Assembly: GCA_964477085.1 (NCBI GenBank)
Contig: CAYZDF010000096.1
Span: 1-8,293 of the forward strand
DNA: 8,293 nt
Origin: Dichloromethanomonas sp964477085
GTDB taxonomy: Bacteria; Bacillota; Desulfitobacteriia; Desulfitobacteriales; Syntrophobotulaceae
Reading direction: 5' to 3'
Numbering within the stretch: the stretch's first letter is position 1; every line of letters begins with the position of its first letter. The position numbers and the translations under genes were made by a program. Of the stretch, positions 1 through 6,781 are shown piece by piece. The notes below the pieces were generated by a model. That model saw only the letters and a list, made by a program, of their open reading frames with translations. It made no database searches and was not told the DNA's origin.

Positions 1-1059
1 GTCCTGACGTTCATTAAACCAGAGTTGCTTGATACGTTGATCAGTGATTTACCGTTTGTCGCAAAAAACCTCTACGATGAGTTCTATCTGCTAGTGATGA
101 TCTGTGTGATGGCTCCTATCGTTGAAGAACTCACCTTCCGGGGAGTTATTCTCAATCGGCTGCGAAAAAGGTGGGGAACATTACCGGCTGTCATCATCTC
201 ATCCAGTTTATTTGGAATCCTACATTTTGAAATGGCTGTAGCGGGAGCTATTCTTTTCGGCCTGCTGTTATCTGTGCTCTACCTGAAAACAAACAACATC
301 CTGATTACCATGTCGGCTCATGCCATCAATAATATCATTGCCAGTCTTTTCGGTTTTTACGATTCTGTTGAAGAGGTCAGTGAACCAGCTGTTATCATCA
401 ACCATACCGAATTACTGATCACGGGCAGTGTTGGACTAGTCATGGTCATCTTAAGCATTATCTATGTTGTCTGGTATCTGAAGCGTAATTGGACTAAACA
501 AACAGAAATCCCTGGTTGTTTAAATTCCATGCCCGACTCATATTATACTGACCAACCCAACGACAAACATCCCTATATGGGCAATCTCCCAGCGCCACAT
601 ACCTGTCAACATCAACAACTTCATGCTTCTATTCAGGGTAAGGTTACTCACTTTGAGGATGAATGGACAGTTGTTGAAGTGAAAGACTATCGTTATATAA
701 AAACTTCGTTTCTACCCGATAACATTTCAGCTGGGGATACTATTGTTTTTAATGGGAATAAGTGGATAATCAAAGATGGGGAACAACCTAGCCTTATTCC
801 ATCTGTATTGAGTTCTACGGTCAATGAAGACAATCAGGAGGACAGGATGAAAGGTATTATCGATCGTATTGAAGGAAATATTGCTGTGGTGGAGCTCGAA
901 GGAAAGATCATGAAAGACATCTGTCTCACGGTTCTCCCTCAGGGCGTCAAAGAAGGGGATGGGATTATCTTTGCGCATGGCAAATGGTCTTTAGATGAGA
1001 CTGGCACAACCAGGCTCAAAGATGAGATCGATAAACTGACTCAAGATCTCTTCGAATAG
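1..1059 (+). CDS. CPBP (CAAX/Abi) intramembrane protease with two C-terminal DUF3006-like domains, 5' partial
   Basis: The frame is open to the window edge, so the N-terminus is probably missing; the TTG at 25 is just the first start-like codon. Numbering from the first visible codon, the CPBP (PF02517) signature is complete: EELTFR at 42-47, FGILH with His75, and HAINN with His107 and Asn111. These are the glutamate-activated protease residues of the family, which acts inside the membrane. Hydrophobic segments lie at about 27-45, 59-77, 79-95, 99-118 and 138-161. After a Pro/His-rich linker (about 162-209) come two soluble repeats, about 211-259 and 283-352. The second fits DUF3006 over its whole length (MKGIIDRIEGN, an LPQGVKEGD turn, closing IDKLTQDLFE). 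The first keeps the beta-strand part (TVVEV, FLPDNISAGD) but lacks the final helix. Substrate and tail function are unknown. It converges on the minus-strand lipoprotein gene across a hairpin. The family call is firm; the tail assignment is from remembered family pattern. Confidence 0.88.
   Translation, partial: VLTFIKPELLDTLISDLPFVAKNLYDEFYLLVMICVMAPIVEELTFRGVILNRLRKRWGTLPAVIISSSLFGILHFEMAVAGAILFGLLLSVLYLKTNNILITMSAHAINNIIASLFGFYDSVEEVSEPAVIINHTELLITGSVGLVMVILSIIYVVWYLKRNWTKQTEIPGCLNSMPDSYYTDQPNDKHPYMGNLPAPHTCQHQQLHASIQGKVTHFEDEWTVVEVKDYRYIKTSFLPDNISAGDTIVFNGNKWIIKDGEQPSLIPSVLSSTVNEDNQEDRMKGIIDRIEGNIAVVELEGKIMKDICLTVLPQGVKEGDGIIFAHGKWSLDETGTTRLKDEIDKLTQDLFE
836..849 (+). promoter_or_regulatory. 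Internal ribosome binding site and in-frame ATG before second DUF3006 copy
   Basis: A full AGGAGG (836-841) sits 5 nt before an in-frame ATG (847-849) inside the protease gene. Starting there would give a separate 70-residue protein, the usual size of stand-alone DUF3006 proteins, beginning with the domain's own first residues. The sequence and spacing are directly visible. Whether ribosomes start here, or whether this is a relic of an ancestral gene fusion, is inference. Confidence 0.5.
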
Positions 1060-1143
1060 ATTATACCGTAATATTGCAAAGTAATAATTATCAGAAGTTA
1101 TGCAGCTGATGGAATTAAATAACAGTTCATAATCCTAAATAAC

Positions 1144-1180
1144 TGCTCCCAGTGATCATTCCGGGAGCATTTATTTGTTT
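1144..1180 (+). terminator. Hairpin terminator after protease gene, possibly bidirectional
   Basis: A perfect 7-bp stem, TGCTCCC (1144-1150) with GGGAGCA (1163-1169), encloses a 12-nt loop and is followed by a T-rich run, TTTATTTGTTT (1170-1180). It lies 84 nt after the stop of the plus-strand protease gene and 24 nt beyond the stop of the converging lipoprotein gene. On the minus strand the stem is followed only by GTTATTTAGG, a poorer U-tract, so termination there would be weaker. No other structure is evident between 1060 and 1193. Confidence 0.7.
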
Positions 1181-1193
1181 CATATAGTGTTTA

Positions 1194-2933
1194 CTAAGTT
1201 TTAGAGATGCATATCCCCTTTTCACTCCGGTTGAGAAAATACGAGAAAATAATTCGACCGTCTGCCAATACTCCAAGAAGGTACGGCTCTGCCGCTTGGG
1301 CTGAGATTATTTCCTGTTCCAACTGCATTGTTTTCAGGTTGAGACGATTAAGATAATACATATTTTTAGTGCTATCGCCCGGATCCCTTTTCGAAGTAAT
1401 AAAAGCTGCATGGGTTTGTCCGACATAACCATAACCTGGATCCCTAATAAAACCTGTTTCTCCGGGCCTTTCAAGCTCAATCTCCGTAACTTCCCCTGAC
1501 TTAAAATCCAAGTATAGTGTTTGATATTCACTGCCGCGGCTGTCGGCATAAACACAGATATTGACATTCAATAAACCGGTATCATAGTGAATGCTTCGCG
1601 TCGAATTATCGGTCCGGAGCTCGATGTTCTTAGCTGTTCCCTTTTCCAGATCACACAGGGTATAGCCGAGTAACCCTTCATAAAGAAGCAGGGATGATAT
1701 CACTTTTTTATCGTGGGCGACGAACCTTGGACTGGCGTGAAATACCTGGTCGATTTCTTTAGGGCCCAAAGGCGGTGGAGTTTGGGCGAGCATTTTCTCG
1801 CTATGATCTTTCAGACTATAGAGCTTAACCCCTGCTTCATCTGCATAGGTAATCTGACTGAAGTCGTCCGAAATATCATACCCGCGAAAAACGACCTGGG
1901 GAATCATAGACCGGTTATATTGCGGGTCACGGTCCATTTTTCCGCTGATCATCTCCGGAAGGGGTATCTCCTTGATTTTTTGAAGATCCTGATTCAGTAT
2001 TATGATTTTATCTTTTAAGGTTACGACTAATTCTTGGCGATTATGCTTAAAATGGGTGTAATCATAGGTATCCTTTAGTTCCACTTGCTTGTTAATGGTC
2101 ATGGTTGTTGGATCCAAGATTAGAAGAAATTGCGTTTTAGCGTAATCATATAGATAATAATGAAACAATACTTTGCCGTTAATTTCTCCAATCATTGAAA
2201 GGTTTTGCATGTGTCCGTCAAAGCCTTCAATTTCAGTAAAGCTTGTTATATCTCCGGTTATGGAGACGAGATGATTATTGATATACTCTCTTTTCCCGCT
2301 CACAAAATACAGGCTGCCATCCTCCCTCTGCTTCAGCGAATATGTTGTCTTATGTTCGATCCGCTGGTTCTGCATAGGACTATAATTAATAAGATAAACG
2401 GTTACCGTACCGTTACCGTCCCGGGTCACTTTATCCAAAGTAACACCAAACGGTTTTTCCGTATAGGAAGGATTAAGATTCTTCCGTCCACTTGATATCG
2501 TCAGAGCCCGTTTTTGGGGATTATAATAATAGTCGGGAATTCGAGACACATCCAGGTTCTTCAGATTAAAATAACGTTCTGCATATTGTTCAGCGATCTC
2601 CAGTGGAAAGAGCAGCAATGTACTCTCCTTACTGACAGTTTTCAGGTTATCCGGTCCTTTTTCGGCAAGATATCTATACCAGCAGTATTGTGCCACGGCC
2701 TCCGGCCTGATTTCCTCGGCAGAATTAAAGTCAAGCGAATTGCCTATGGAAGGGAGGGCATCATAAATATATCCCTGCCAGAGCTTTTCCAGTTCGACCG
2801 GGTCGGTAATCTCCCCCGCTTCTGGCAGGTTACCCTTCTGCACACCTGCTGACGGTGCTGAGAGTGATTGCCGGCAACCGGTGACCATGACCAGTAAGAA
2901 GATAATAAGCCCCCACGCTATGAACCGTTTCAA
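1194..2933 (-). CDS. Large secreted lipoprotein of unknown function, probable beta-propeller-like C-terminal half
   Basis: The 579-residue protein opens with a lipoprotein signal peptide: MKR, a hydrophobic core, and the lipobox VTGC with Cys20 as the lipidated residue. It should therefore be anchored on the outer face of the cytoplasmic membrane. Residues about 40-130 look helical, with repeated aromatic positions. Residues about 130-235 are strand-rich. From about 240 onward there are repeated blade-like units of the form 'visible state, strand, D-x-T/K, strand' (for example LLILDPTTMTINKQVEL and KIIILNQDLQKIKEIPL), suggesting a propeller fold. No catalytic motif was recognised and no function is proposed. 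The start is TTG at 2931-2933, chosen because GGGAGGGG lies 8 nt upstream and the signal peptide begins at once. It follows comM by 53 nt with no terminator between, so it is probably transcribed with it. Confidence 0.85.
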   Translation of the reverse strand: MKRFIAWGLIIFLLVMVTGCRQSLSAPSAGVQKGNLPEAGEITDPVELEKLWQGYIYDALPSIGNSLDFNSAEEIRPEAVAQYCWYRYLAEKGPDNLKTVSKESTLLLFPLEIAEQYAERYFNLKNLDVSRIPDYYYNPQKRALTISSGRKNLNPSYTEKPFGVTLDKVTRDGNGTVTVYLINYSPMQNQRIEHKTTYSLKQREDGSLYFVSGKREYINNHLVSITGDITSFTEIEGFDGHMQNLSMIGEINGKVLFHYYLYDYAKTQFLLILDPTTMTINKQVELKDTYDYTHFKHNRQELVVTLKDKIIILNQDLQKIKEIPLPEMISGKMDRDPQYNRSMIPQVVFRGYDISDDFSQITYADEAGVKLYSLKDHSEKMLAQTPPPLGPKEIDQVFHASPRFVAHDKKVISSLLLYEGLLGYTLCDLEKGTAKNIELRTDNSTRSIHYDTGLLNVNICVYADSRGSEYQTLYLDFKSGEVTEIELERPGETGFIRDPGYGYVGQTHAAFITSKRDPGDSTKNMYYLNRLNLKTMQLEQEIISAQAAEPYLLGVLADGRIIFSYFLNRSEKGICISKT

Positions 2934-2941
2934 AAGTTTAA

Positions 2942-2949
2942 CCCCTCCC
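2942..2949 (-). promoter_or_regulatory. Ribosome binding site fixing the TTG start of the lipoprotein gene
   Basis: On the minus strand GGGAGGGG lies 8 nt before TTG at 2931-2933. It supports a non-ATG start that immediately yields a charged n-region and hydrophobic signal peptide. Confidence 0.7.
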
Positions 2950-2986
2950 TTTTTTCGGATTAAAATATTGAACCATTTTGCCTTGT

Positions 2987-4513
2987 TTAACTTTCACGAT
3001 CCAACGCACGATATTGCAGTGATTCTGCCAGATGTTCGACCATTATCCCTTCAGAGCCAGCCATATCAGCGATGGTTCGTGCCACTCTGAGAATTCTGTC
3101 ATAGGCTCTGGCGCTGTAATAATTCTTCTCGAATACTTTCCTTAACAAGGATTCGCCTGCACGGTCTAAAGTGCAGGTTTCTTTCGTTTCCCGGGCTGTC
3201 ATTTCGGCATTGGTTCTGCTGCTGCCAAATCTCTGCCATTGTTTTTCTCTGGCCTTCAGTACTCGATATCGGACAGTGTCAGAGCTTTCCCTTTCAGAAA
3301 CAGCTTCCTGCTCTGGCTTTAATTCGTCATAACTGATACGGGGAACTTCGATCTGCAGATCAAAACGATCAAGCAGAGGACCGGAAATCTTCCGTTGATA
3401 ATTGCTGATTTGGAGGGGAGTGCATTGACACACCCTGCCTTTATCACCAAGAAAACCACACGGACAAGGATTCATGGAAGCGATCACACTGACTCTGGCT
3501 GGAAGCTCCATCCTTCCCCTTAAACGGATCAAAGTCAGTTTTCGGTCTTCTAAAGGTTGACGTAGAGATTCCAGCACCTCTTTAGAAAACTCCGGCAGTT
3601 CGTCCAAAAAAAGCACACCATGATTGGCCAGAGACAATTCTCCCGGGCGGAGTTTCTGTCCTCCGCCGATAATTCCGGCGATTGTGGCTGTATGATGAGG
3701 GCTGCGGAAAGGTCTTCTCCTTATCAGCTTCCCACCCTCCTTGAAAAGCCCTGCTAAACTATGGAGTTGGGTGACTTCCAGACTTTCCTCCTCTGTCAGA
3801 GGCGGCAGAATCCCGGCAAAAGCTCTGGCGAGCAGAGTCTTGCCTGAACCAGGAGGGCCTACCATAATAAGATTATGCCCGCCTGAAGCAGCGATCTCTA
3901 AGGCTCTCTTGGCCTGAAACTGTCCATGAATATCAGACCAGTCCACACTGGGTTTATCATTCATTTCATCATTGAAAGTAAGGGGTTCTGCGGTAAACGT
4001 CTGATGACCGTTCAGGATGGAGATGAGTTCCTGAAGATGCTTTGAACTCTCTCCCGATTGAGAGACCAGCCTCACTTCGGCTAAATTCTCGGGTGGAACC
4101 ACGAATATGCATTCTTCTATCTGACTACGAAGACTGATCGCCATGGTTAATACTCCAGGGATAGGCCTTAGTACACCTTCCAAAGAAAGCTCTCCGGCAA
4201 AGACAAAGTGCTCCAACTTCTTATAATCAATCTCTTTCATCGCTGCCAGAATTCCGATAGCGATCGGCAGATCTAATCCCGTGCCCTCTTTGCGAAGGTC
4301 GGCAGGGGCAAGATTGACGGTTATTCTCTGTAAGGGAAAAGAATATCCCGAATTTTTAAGTGCGGATCGTACCCTGTCTTTAGCTTCTTTTACCGCAGTG
4401 TTGGCTAGTCCCACAATTTCAAAAGCGGGAAGTCCATTGGAGATATCCACCTCAACCTGAACCAGCTGAGCTGCTAATCCCTCAACCGACATCCCGCAAA
4501 CCTTCGCATACAT
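2987..4513 (-). CDS. comM: ComM/YifB family Mg-chelatase-like AAA+ ATPase
   Basis: This is a 508-residue protein, the usual ComM/YifB length. An N-terminal Lon-protease-like domain (about 1-165, with the conserved LPAFEIVGLAN and KEGTGLDLPIAIG stretches) precedes the Mg-chelatase-type AAA+ core. That core has Walker A GPPGSGKT at 219-226, Walker B VLFLDE at 300-305, Asn348 in the sensor position and LLDRFD at 380-385. A four-cysteine cluster (C350, C352, C362, C364) in the NPCPCG region could bind zinc. A C-terminal Mg-chelatase domain (about 415-505) completes it. In Vibrio, ComM is a hexameric helicase promoting branch migration during natural transformation; the same role in this organism is inferred. 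The start at 4513 is preferred over an upstream TTG at 4564 because GAGGTG lies 6 nt before it and family members begin with MYAKV-like residues. It sits 75 nt after yraN. Confidence 0.95.
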   Translation of the reverse strand: MYAKVCGMSVEGLAAQLVQVEVDISNGLPAFEIVGLANTAVKEAKDRVRSALKNSGYSFPLQRITVNLAPADLRKEGTGLDLPIAIGILAAMKEIDYKKLEHFVFAGELSLEGVLRPIPGVLTMAISLRSQIEECIFVVPPENLAEVRLVSQSGESSKHLQELISILNGHQTFTAEPLTFNDEMNDKPSVDWSDIHGQFQAKRALEIAASGGHNLIMVGPPGSGKTLLARAFAGILPPLTEEESLEVTQLHSLAGLFKEGGKLIRRRPFRSPHHTATIAGIIGGGQKLRPGELSLANHGVLFLDELPEFSKEVLESLRQPLEDRKLTLIRLRGRMELPARVSVIASMNPCPCGFLGDKGRVCQCTPLQISNYQRKISGPLLDRFDLQIEVPRISYDELKPEQEAVSERESSDTVRYRVLKAREKQWQRFGSSRTNAEMTARETKETCTLDRAGESLLRKVFEKNYYSARAYDRILRVARTIADMAGSEGIMVEHLAESLQYRALDRES

Positions 4514-4519
4514 TTTTTT

Positions 4520-4525
4520 CACCTC
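4520..4525 (-). promoter_or_regulatory. Ribosome binding site deciding the comM start
   Basis: GAGGTG on the minus strand sits 6 nt before ATG at 4511-4513. It favours this start over the TTG 51 nt upstream, which has only a weak GGAA in front. Confidence 0.75.
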
Positions 4526-4588
4526 AGACTGACAATTCGACTCTCTCGAGCAACATTCCTTCAATATGATTCCAATTATATAAATATT

Positions 4589-4957
4589 TTACATTATTCC
4601 TTTTATCCATCTGAGTCTATACTTTTGACCGTAAAAATAGAGAGCAATTAAATCCAGACGCAGCAAAGGCCACTCCTTATAGCCCTTTTCCATAACGTAA
4701 TAGGCAGCGGTACTTCGGAGTTTTTGCAGTTTCCTATGATCGATACTTTCTTCTGCCAAACCCATCGTCCCGGAAGTTTTAGATCTTACTTCCACACATA
4801 CAAGCCAGTCTCCATGTTGAGCAATGACGTCAATCTCCCCTTTAGGACATCGGTAATTGCGCATCATAATCTGAAGACCGGCTTTTCTCAAGTGATCCAC
4901 TGCAAGGTTTTCTCCTAGTTCACCCAAAGCTTTTCGGCTTAAGCTCTTGTGGTCCAT
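4589..4957 (-). CDS. yraN: YraN family (UPF0102) putative endonuclease-fold protein
   Basis: The 122-residue protein matches UPF0102 along its length. It has an N-terminal helix with KALGELGENLAVDHL, then NYRCPKGEIDVIA (Glu41 and Asp43), and VCVEVRSK (Glu56, Arg58). These match the restriction-endonuclease-like (PD-(D/E)XK type) core proposed for the family, with Arg in the place often held by Lys. The biochemical role is not established; the gene is commonly found next to rnhB and comM in Firmicutes, which suggests nucleic-acid metabolism. The ATG at 4955-4957 is preceded by GAGGA 9 nt upstream. The 107-bp space before it toward sleL is AT-rich, has no convincing terminator or sigma-A promoter, and contains a 13-bp palindrome at 4984-4996. 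It is probably co-transcribed with comM downstream. Confidence 0.93.
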   Translation of the reverse strand: MDHKSLSRKALGELGENLAVDHLRKAGLQIMMRNYRCPKGEIDVIAQHGDWLVCVEVRSKTSGTMGLAEESIDHRKLQKLRSTAAYYVMEKGYKEWPLLRLDLIALYFYGQKYRLRWIKGIM

Positions 4958-5064
4958 TTGTTTTGTTCCTCGAATTTAAAATATAGTAATTTACTAAATC
5001 CTAATAAGCTGTATTTAACTACTGTTACCTCAATCTATATTCTCTTTCTCACAACAAAGTTATC

Positions 5065-6315
5065 TTATATCAGGAGCCAATTTTGCGGGAATCCTCCGCG
5101 TAATACCCAGTAGAAGAACCCACGAATTCCAAGTTCTTTAACTAGATCAAATTTAGCTTGAACACTTCGGGCATCCTCAAACCAAACAACATGATTCCTA
5201 CCCTGTTCATCCACATAATTAAAAAATGGAGACTGAGAGGTTTCATCGTATTGAATGCTGACATTGTATCTTACCGCAAGATCAACTGCCTGTTGAGGTG
5301 TAATCGACCTTGCCCAGGTTCCGCCTCTGACATAGGGAAGAGTCCAATCATAACCGTATAACGGCATTCCCATCATGATTTTGTTTTTGGGAACAACCGA
5401 GATGGCATATTCCATGACTTTCCTGACCTGGTTGATGGGCGATACAGCCATGGGTGGTCCTCCCGACCATCCCCATTCATAAGTCATGAAAAAGATAAAG
5501 TCAACGATCTGTCCCACGGCCTGGTAATCATGACCTTCGTAAAGAACTCCTACTTGGCCTTCTGTTAATTTGGGAGCTAACGCTGCTGTGATCATATATC
5601 CTTTTGCTCTTACCCTCTCAGCTGCTTTACGCAAGAAATTATTATATCTTTCCCGATTTTCCCGTCCCAGGTATTCAAAGTCAAAATCCAGGACACGATA
5701 CCCCTTAGCATCCATGATCTGTAGAGCTTCCGCAATGATCCTGTTCTGAAGGGTTTCGTTAGTCAGAATAGTGGTCGCCAGCTCCGTACTAAACGTTCCT
5801 GCTTCAAAGTTGGCTAAGACGAGCACCGGGGCAACTCTATCTCGGAGTGCAGCATCAATCGCTGCTTGGTCATTAACCGGAGTCAGACTGCCATCCCGAT
5901 TGACAGCATAAGTAAATACCGCCAGGTAGGTTAAGTACTCCCCAGCTTCATTGACCAGTTGTCCTGTTCTTGTCCCAGTCATCCTGGGGTCAACATAGGC
6001 ATTGGTCTCCACTGTCGGCCTGGGTTTGGGAATGATCAGGCGTAAGCCGACAGGGATATTACTCGGATTCTGAATATTATTGCGTTGAACAATATCATTG
6101 ATTGCTATACCATAACGTCTGCTGATTAACCATAGACTTTCTCCTGGTTGTACAGTATGTATGGTATCAGCTGTTGGTATGATCAGCGCTTGGCCGATAA
6201 CCAGCCTCCCAGGGTCCGTTAGTTTATTGGCCCCGATCAATTGTTGAAACGATACCCCATAGCTCTGAGATATTCTCCATAGGCTTTCACCCGCTTTAAC
6301 AACATGGATTTGCAT
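5065..6315 (-). CDS. sleL: SleL/YaaH-type spore peptidoglycan hydrolase (two LysM domains plus GH18)
   Basis: The 416-residue protein has two LysM peptidoglycan-binding domains (about 3-47 and 52-96, each with a V-x-x-GESLW start and a V/L-I-P end). A glycoside hydrolase family 18 barrel follows (about 105-410). The GH18 catalytic signature reads DFDFE at 210-214, with Glu214 the expected proton donor; MTYEWGW at 277-283 and the closing FYWVLRGG are also typical. There is no signal peptide, which fits SleL/YaaH proteins that are placed in the spore coat from the mother cell. The family cleaves cortex peptidoglycan fragments (N-acetylglucosaminidase activity) during germination. The ATG at 6313-6315 is chosen because GAGGGA lies 6 nt upstream and LysM begins at once; an ATG at 6342 has no ribosome binding site. 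A sporulation-type -10 sequence lies just upstream. It is isolated from rnhB by a terminator. Confidence 0.92.
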   Translation of the reverse strand: MQIHVVKAGESLWRISQSYGVSFQQLIGANKLTDPGRLVIGQALIIPTADTIHTVQPGESLWLISRRYGIAINDIVQRNNIQNPSNIPVGLRLIIPKPRPTVETNAYVDPRMTGTRTGQLVNEAGEYLTYLAVFTYAVNRDGSLTPVNDQAAIDAALRDRVAPVLVLANFEAGTFSTELATTILTNETLQNRIIAEALQIMDAKGYRVLDFDFEYLGRENRERYNNFLRKAAERVRAKGYMITAALAPKLTEGQVGVLYEGHDYQAVGQIVDFIFFMTYEWGWSGGPPMAVSPINQVRKVMEYAISVVPKNKIMMGMPLYGYDWTLPYVRGGTWARSITPQQAVDLAVRYNVSIQYDETSQSPFFNYVDEQGRNHVVWFEDARSVQAKFDLVKELGIRGFFYWVLRGGFPQNWLLI

Positions 6316-6321
6316 AAAGCT

Positions 6322-6327
6322 TCCCTC
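6322..6327 (-). promoter_or_regulatory. Ribosome binding site deciding the sleL start
   Basis: GAGGGA on the minus strand lies 6 nt before the ATG at 6313-6315. The ATG 27 nt upstream (6342) has only AAACTATT in front, so the shorter protein is preferred. Confidence 0.7.
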
Positions 6328-6349
6328 TCTTTCCTCAATCATAATAGTT

Positions 6350-6357
6350 TATGTATG
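6350..6357 (-). promoter_or_regulatory. Possible sporulation-sigma -10 element upstream of sleL
   Basis: On the minus strand CATACATA resembles the -10 of mother-cell sigma-E promoters (CATACAnT) and partly that of sigma-K (CATAnnnTA). It lies 34 nt before the sleL start and would place transcription initiation just ahead of the ribosome binding site. The matching -35 is poor: GAAAAGC about 15 nt upstream. The call rests on the -10 plus the gene's presumed mother-cell role. Confidence 0.3.
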
Positions 6358-6395
6358 ACGAAAGGGAATGGAGCTTTTCCACTCAGACAGCCTTC

Positions 6396-6587
6396 TTATA
6401 CCTCATGAAGAAAGTGGTTCCTTTCTACTGCATCATAACCTTTGTATTGACTGACCTGATTGACTTCGTCCTGAAAATATTCTATCGAATTGACAATACA
6501 ATGATCAAAAGCAGGGGCTTGGCCTATAATGCTTGTCATGGCGTTAAAGGTGATCGGAATATCCTCTGTGCGGATAACAGAATGTGG
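6396..6587 (-). pseudogene. Start-less 63-codon ORF, possible gene remnant of unknown family
   Basis: Reading minus from just after an in-frame TAA (6588-6590) to TAA at 6396-6398 gives 63 codons of protein-like composition. They include TEDIPITFNAMTSIIG, an acidic helical stretch around IEYFQDEVNQV, and a C-terminal YKGYDAVERNHFLHEV. Codons are largely of the purine-N-pyrimidine type. No ATG, GTG or TTG with a ribosome binding site is present; the only ATG (6537-6539) would leave 47 residues and has no purine-rich sequence in front. A GAGGA at the right strand lies about 24 nt too far upstream. I do not recognise the family. It could be the 3' end of a decayed gene, a short gene with an unusual start, or chance. 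The same bases are open in the exactly aligned plus-strand frame, so composition alone cannot settle which strand coded. Confidence 0.3.
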
Positions 6588-6717
6588 TTAGCTAAAAACA
6601 ATTTCATTAATATTCGCTATAGTAAAGTCATTTTCCTTGGTAAATTTTGTGACATTAAGTCAGATAAAATCGTTAGAGCAGCTTTTTTGGTGTTATAATG
6701 ATATTCCAGCGGGAAAT

Positions 6718-6742
6718 AAAAAAAAACTGGCCAATACCAGTT
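6718..6742 (-). terminator. Intrinsic terminator of the rbgA-rnhB unit
   Basis: On the minus strand AACTGG (6742-6737) and CCAGTT (6730-6725) form a 6-bp stem with a 6-nt loop. The stem runs directly into nine consecutive T residues (6726-6718, two of them shared with the stem). It lies about 40 nt beyond the rnhB stop. This separates rnhB transcription from sleL. Confidence 0.85.
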
Positions 6743-6781
6743 GAGCTATATCAATTGATCTATAAAATTCTAATAGTAAAC

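Larger units (their letters stand above)
6343..6781. other. AT-rich gap between rnhB and sleL without a confident gene
   Basis: This 439-bp stretch holds the rnhB terminator (6718-6742), a start-less minus-strand ORF (6396-6587) and the sleL leader. A 115-codon plus-strand ORF (6351-6698) runs codon-for-codon antisense to the minus one, but has no ribosome binding site. An extended -10 sequence (TGTTATAAT, 6691-6699, plus strand) is also present. The part between 6588 and 6717 shows no ORF on the minus strand. No insertion-sequence ends or direct repeats were noticed. Confidence 0.5.

Noticed and set aside
1713..2852. Plus-strand ORFs of 96-112 codons opposite the lipoprotein gene
   Set aside because: They are antisense shadows of a long minus-strand gene with a signal peptide, lipobox and ribosome binding site.
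4514..4564. Longer ComM N-terminus from a TTG at 4564
   Set aside because: The extra 17 residues are unlike the family, and the ATG at 4513 has a much better ribosome binding site.
4984..4996. 13-bp palindrome TAGTAATTTACTA upstream of yraN
   Set aside because: Six-base arms are expected by chance a couple of times in a window this size, and no convincing promoter lies with it. Recorded only in case it proves conserved.
6490..6530. Perfect TTGACA (6490-6495) and TATAAT (6525-6530) on the plus strand
   Set aside because: The spacer is 29 nt, far too long for one sigma-A promoter. Each hexamer lacks a suitable partner at 16-18 nt.
6351..6698. 115-codon plus-strand ORF with an ATG start in the rnhB-sleL gap
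   Set aside because: No ribosome binding site before its ATG or the next in-frame ATG (6405). It overlaps the sleL leader, and its hydrophobic, Cys/Phe-rich product looks like the antisense reading of the minus ORF. Not listed as a gene, but the strand question is kept as a finding.
6750..6759. 10-bp palindrome ATCAATTGAT between rnhB stop and terminator
   Set aside because: Palindromes of this length are common by chance in AT-rich sequence, and it is not placed near a promoter.
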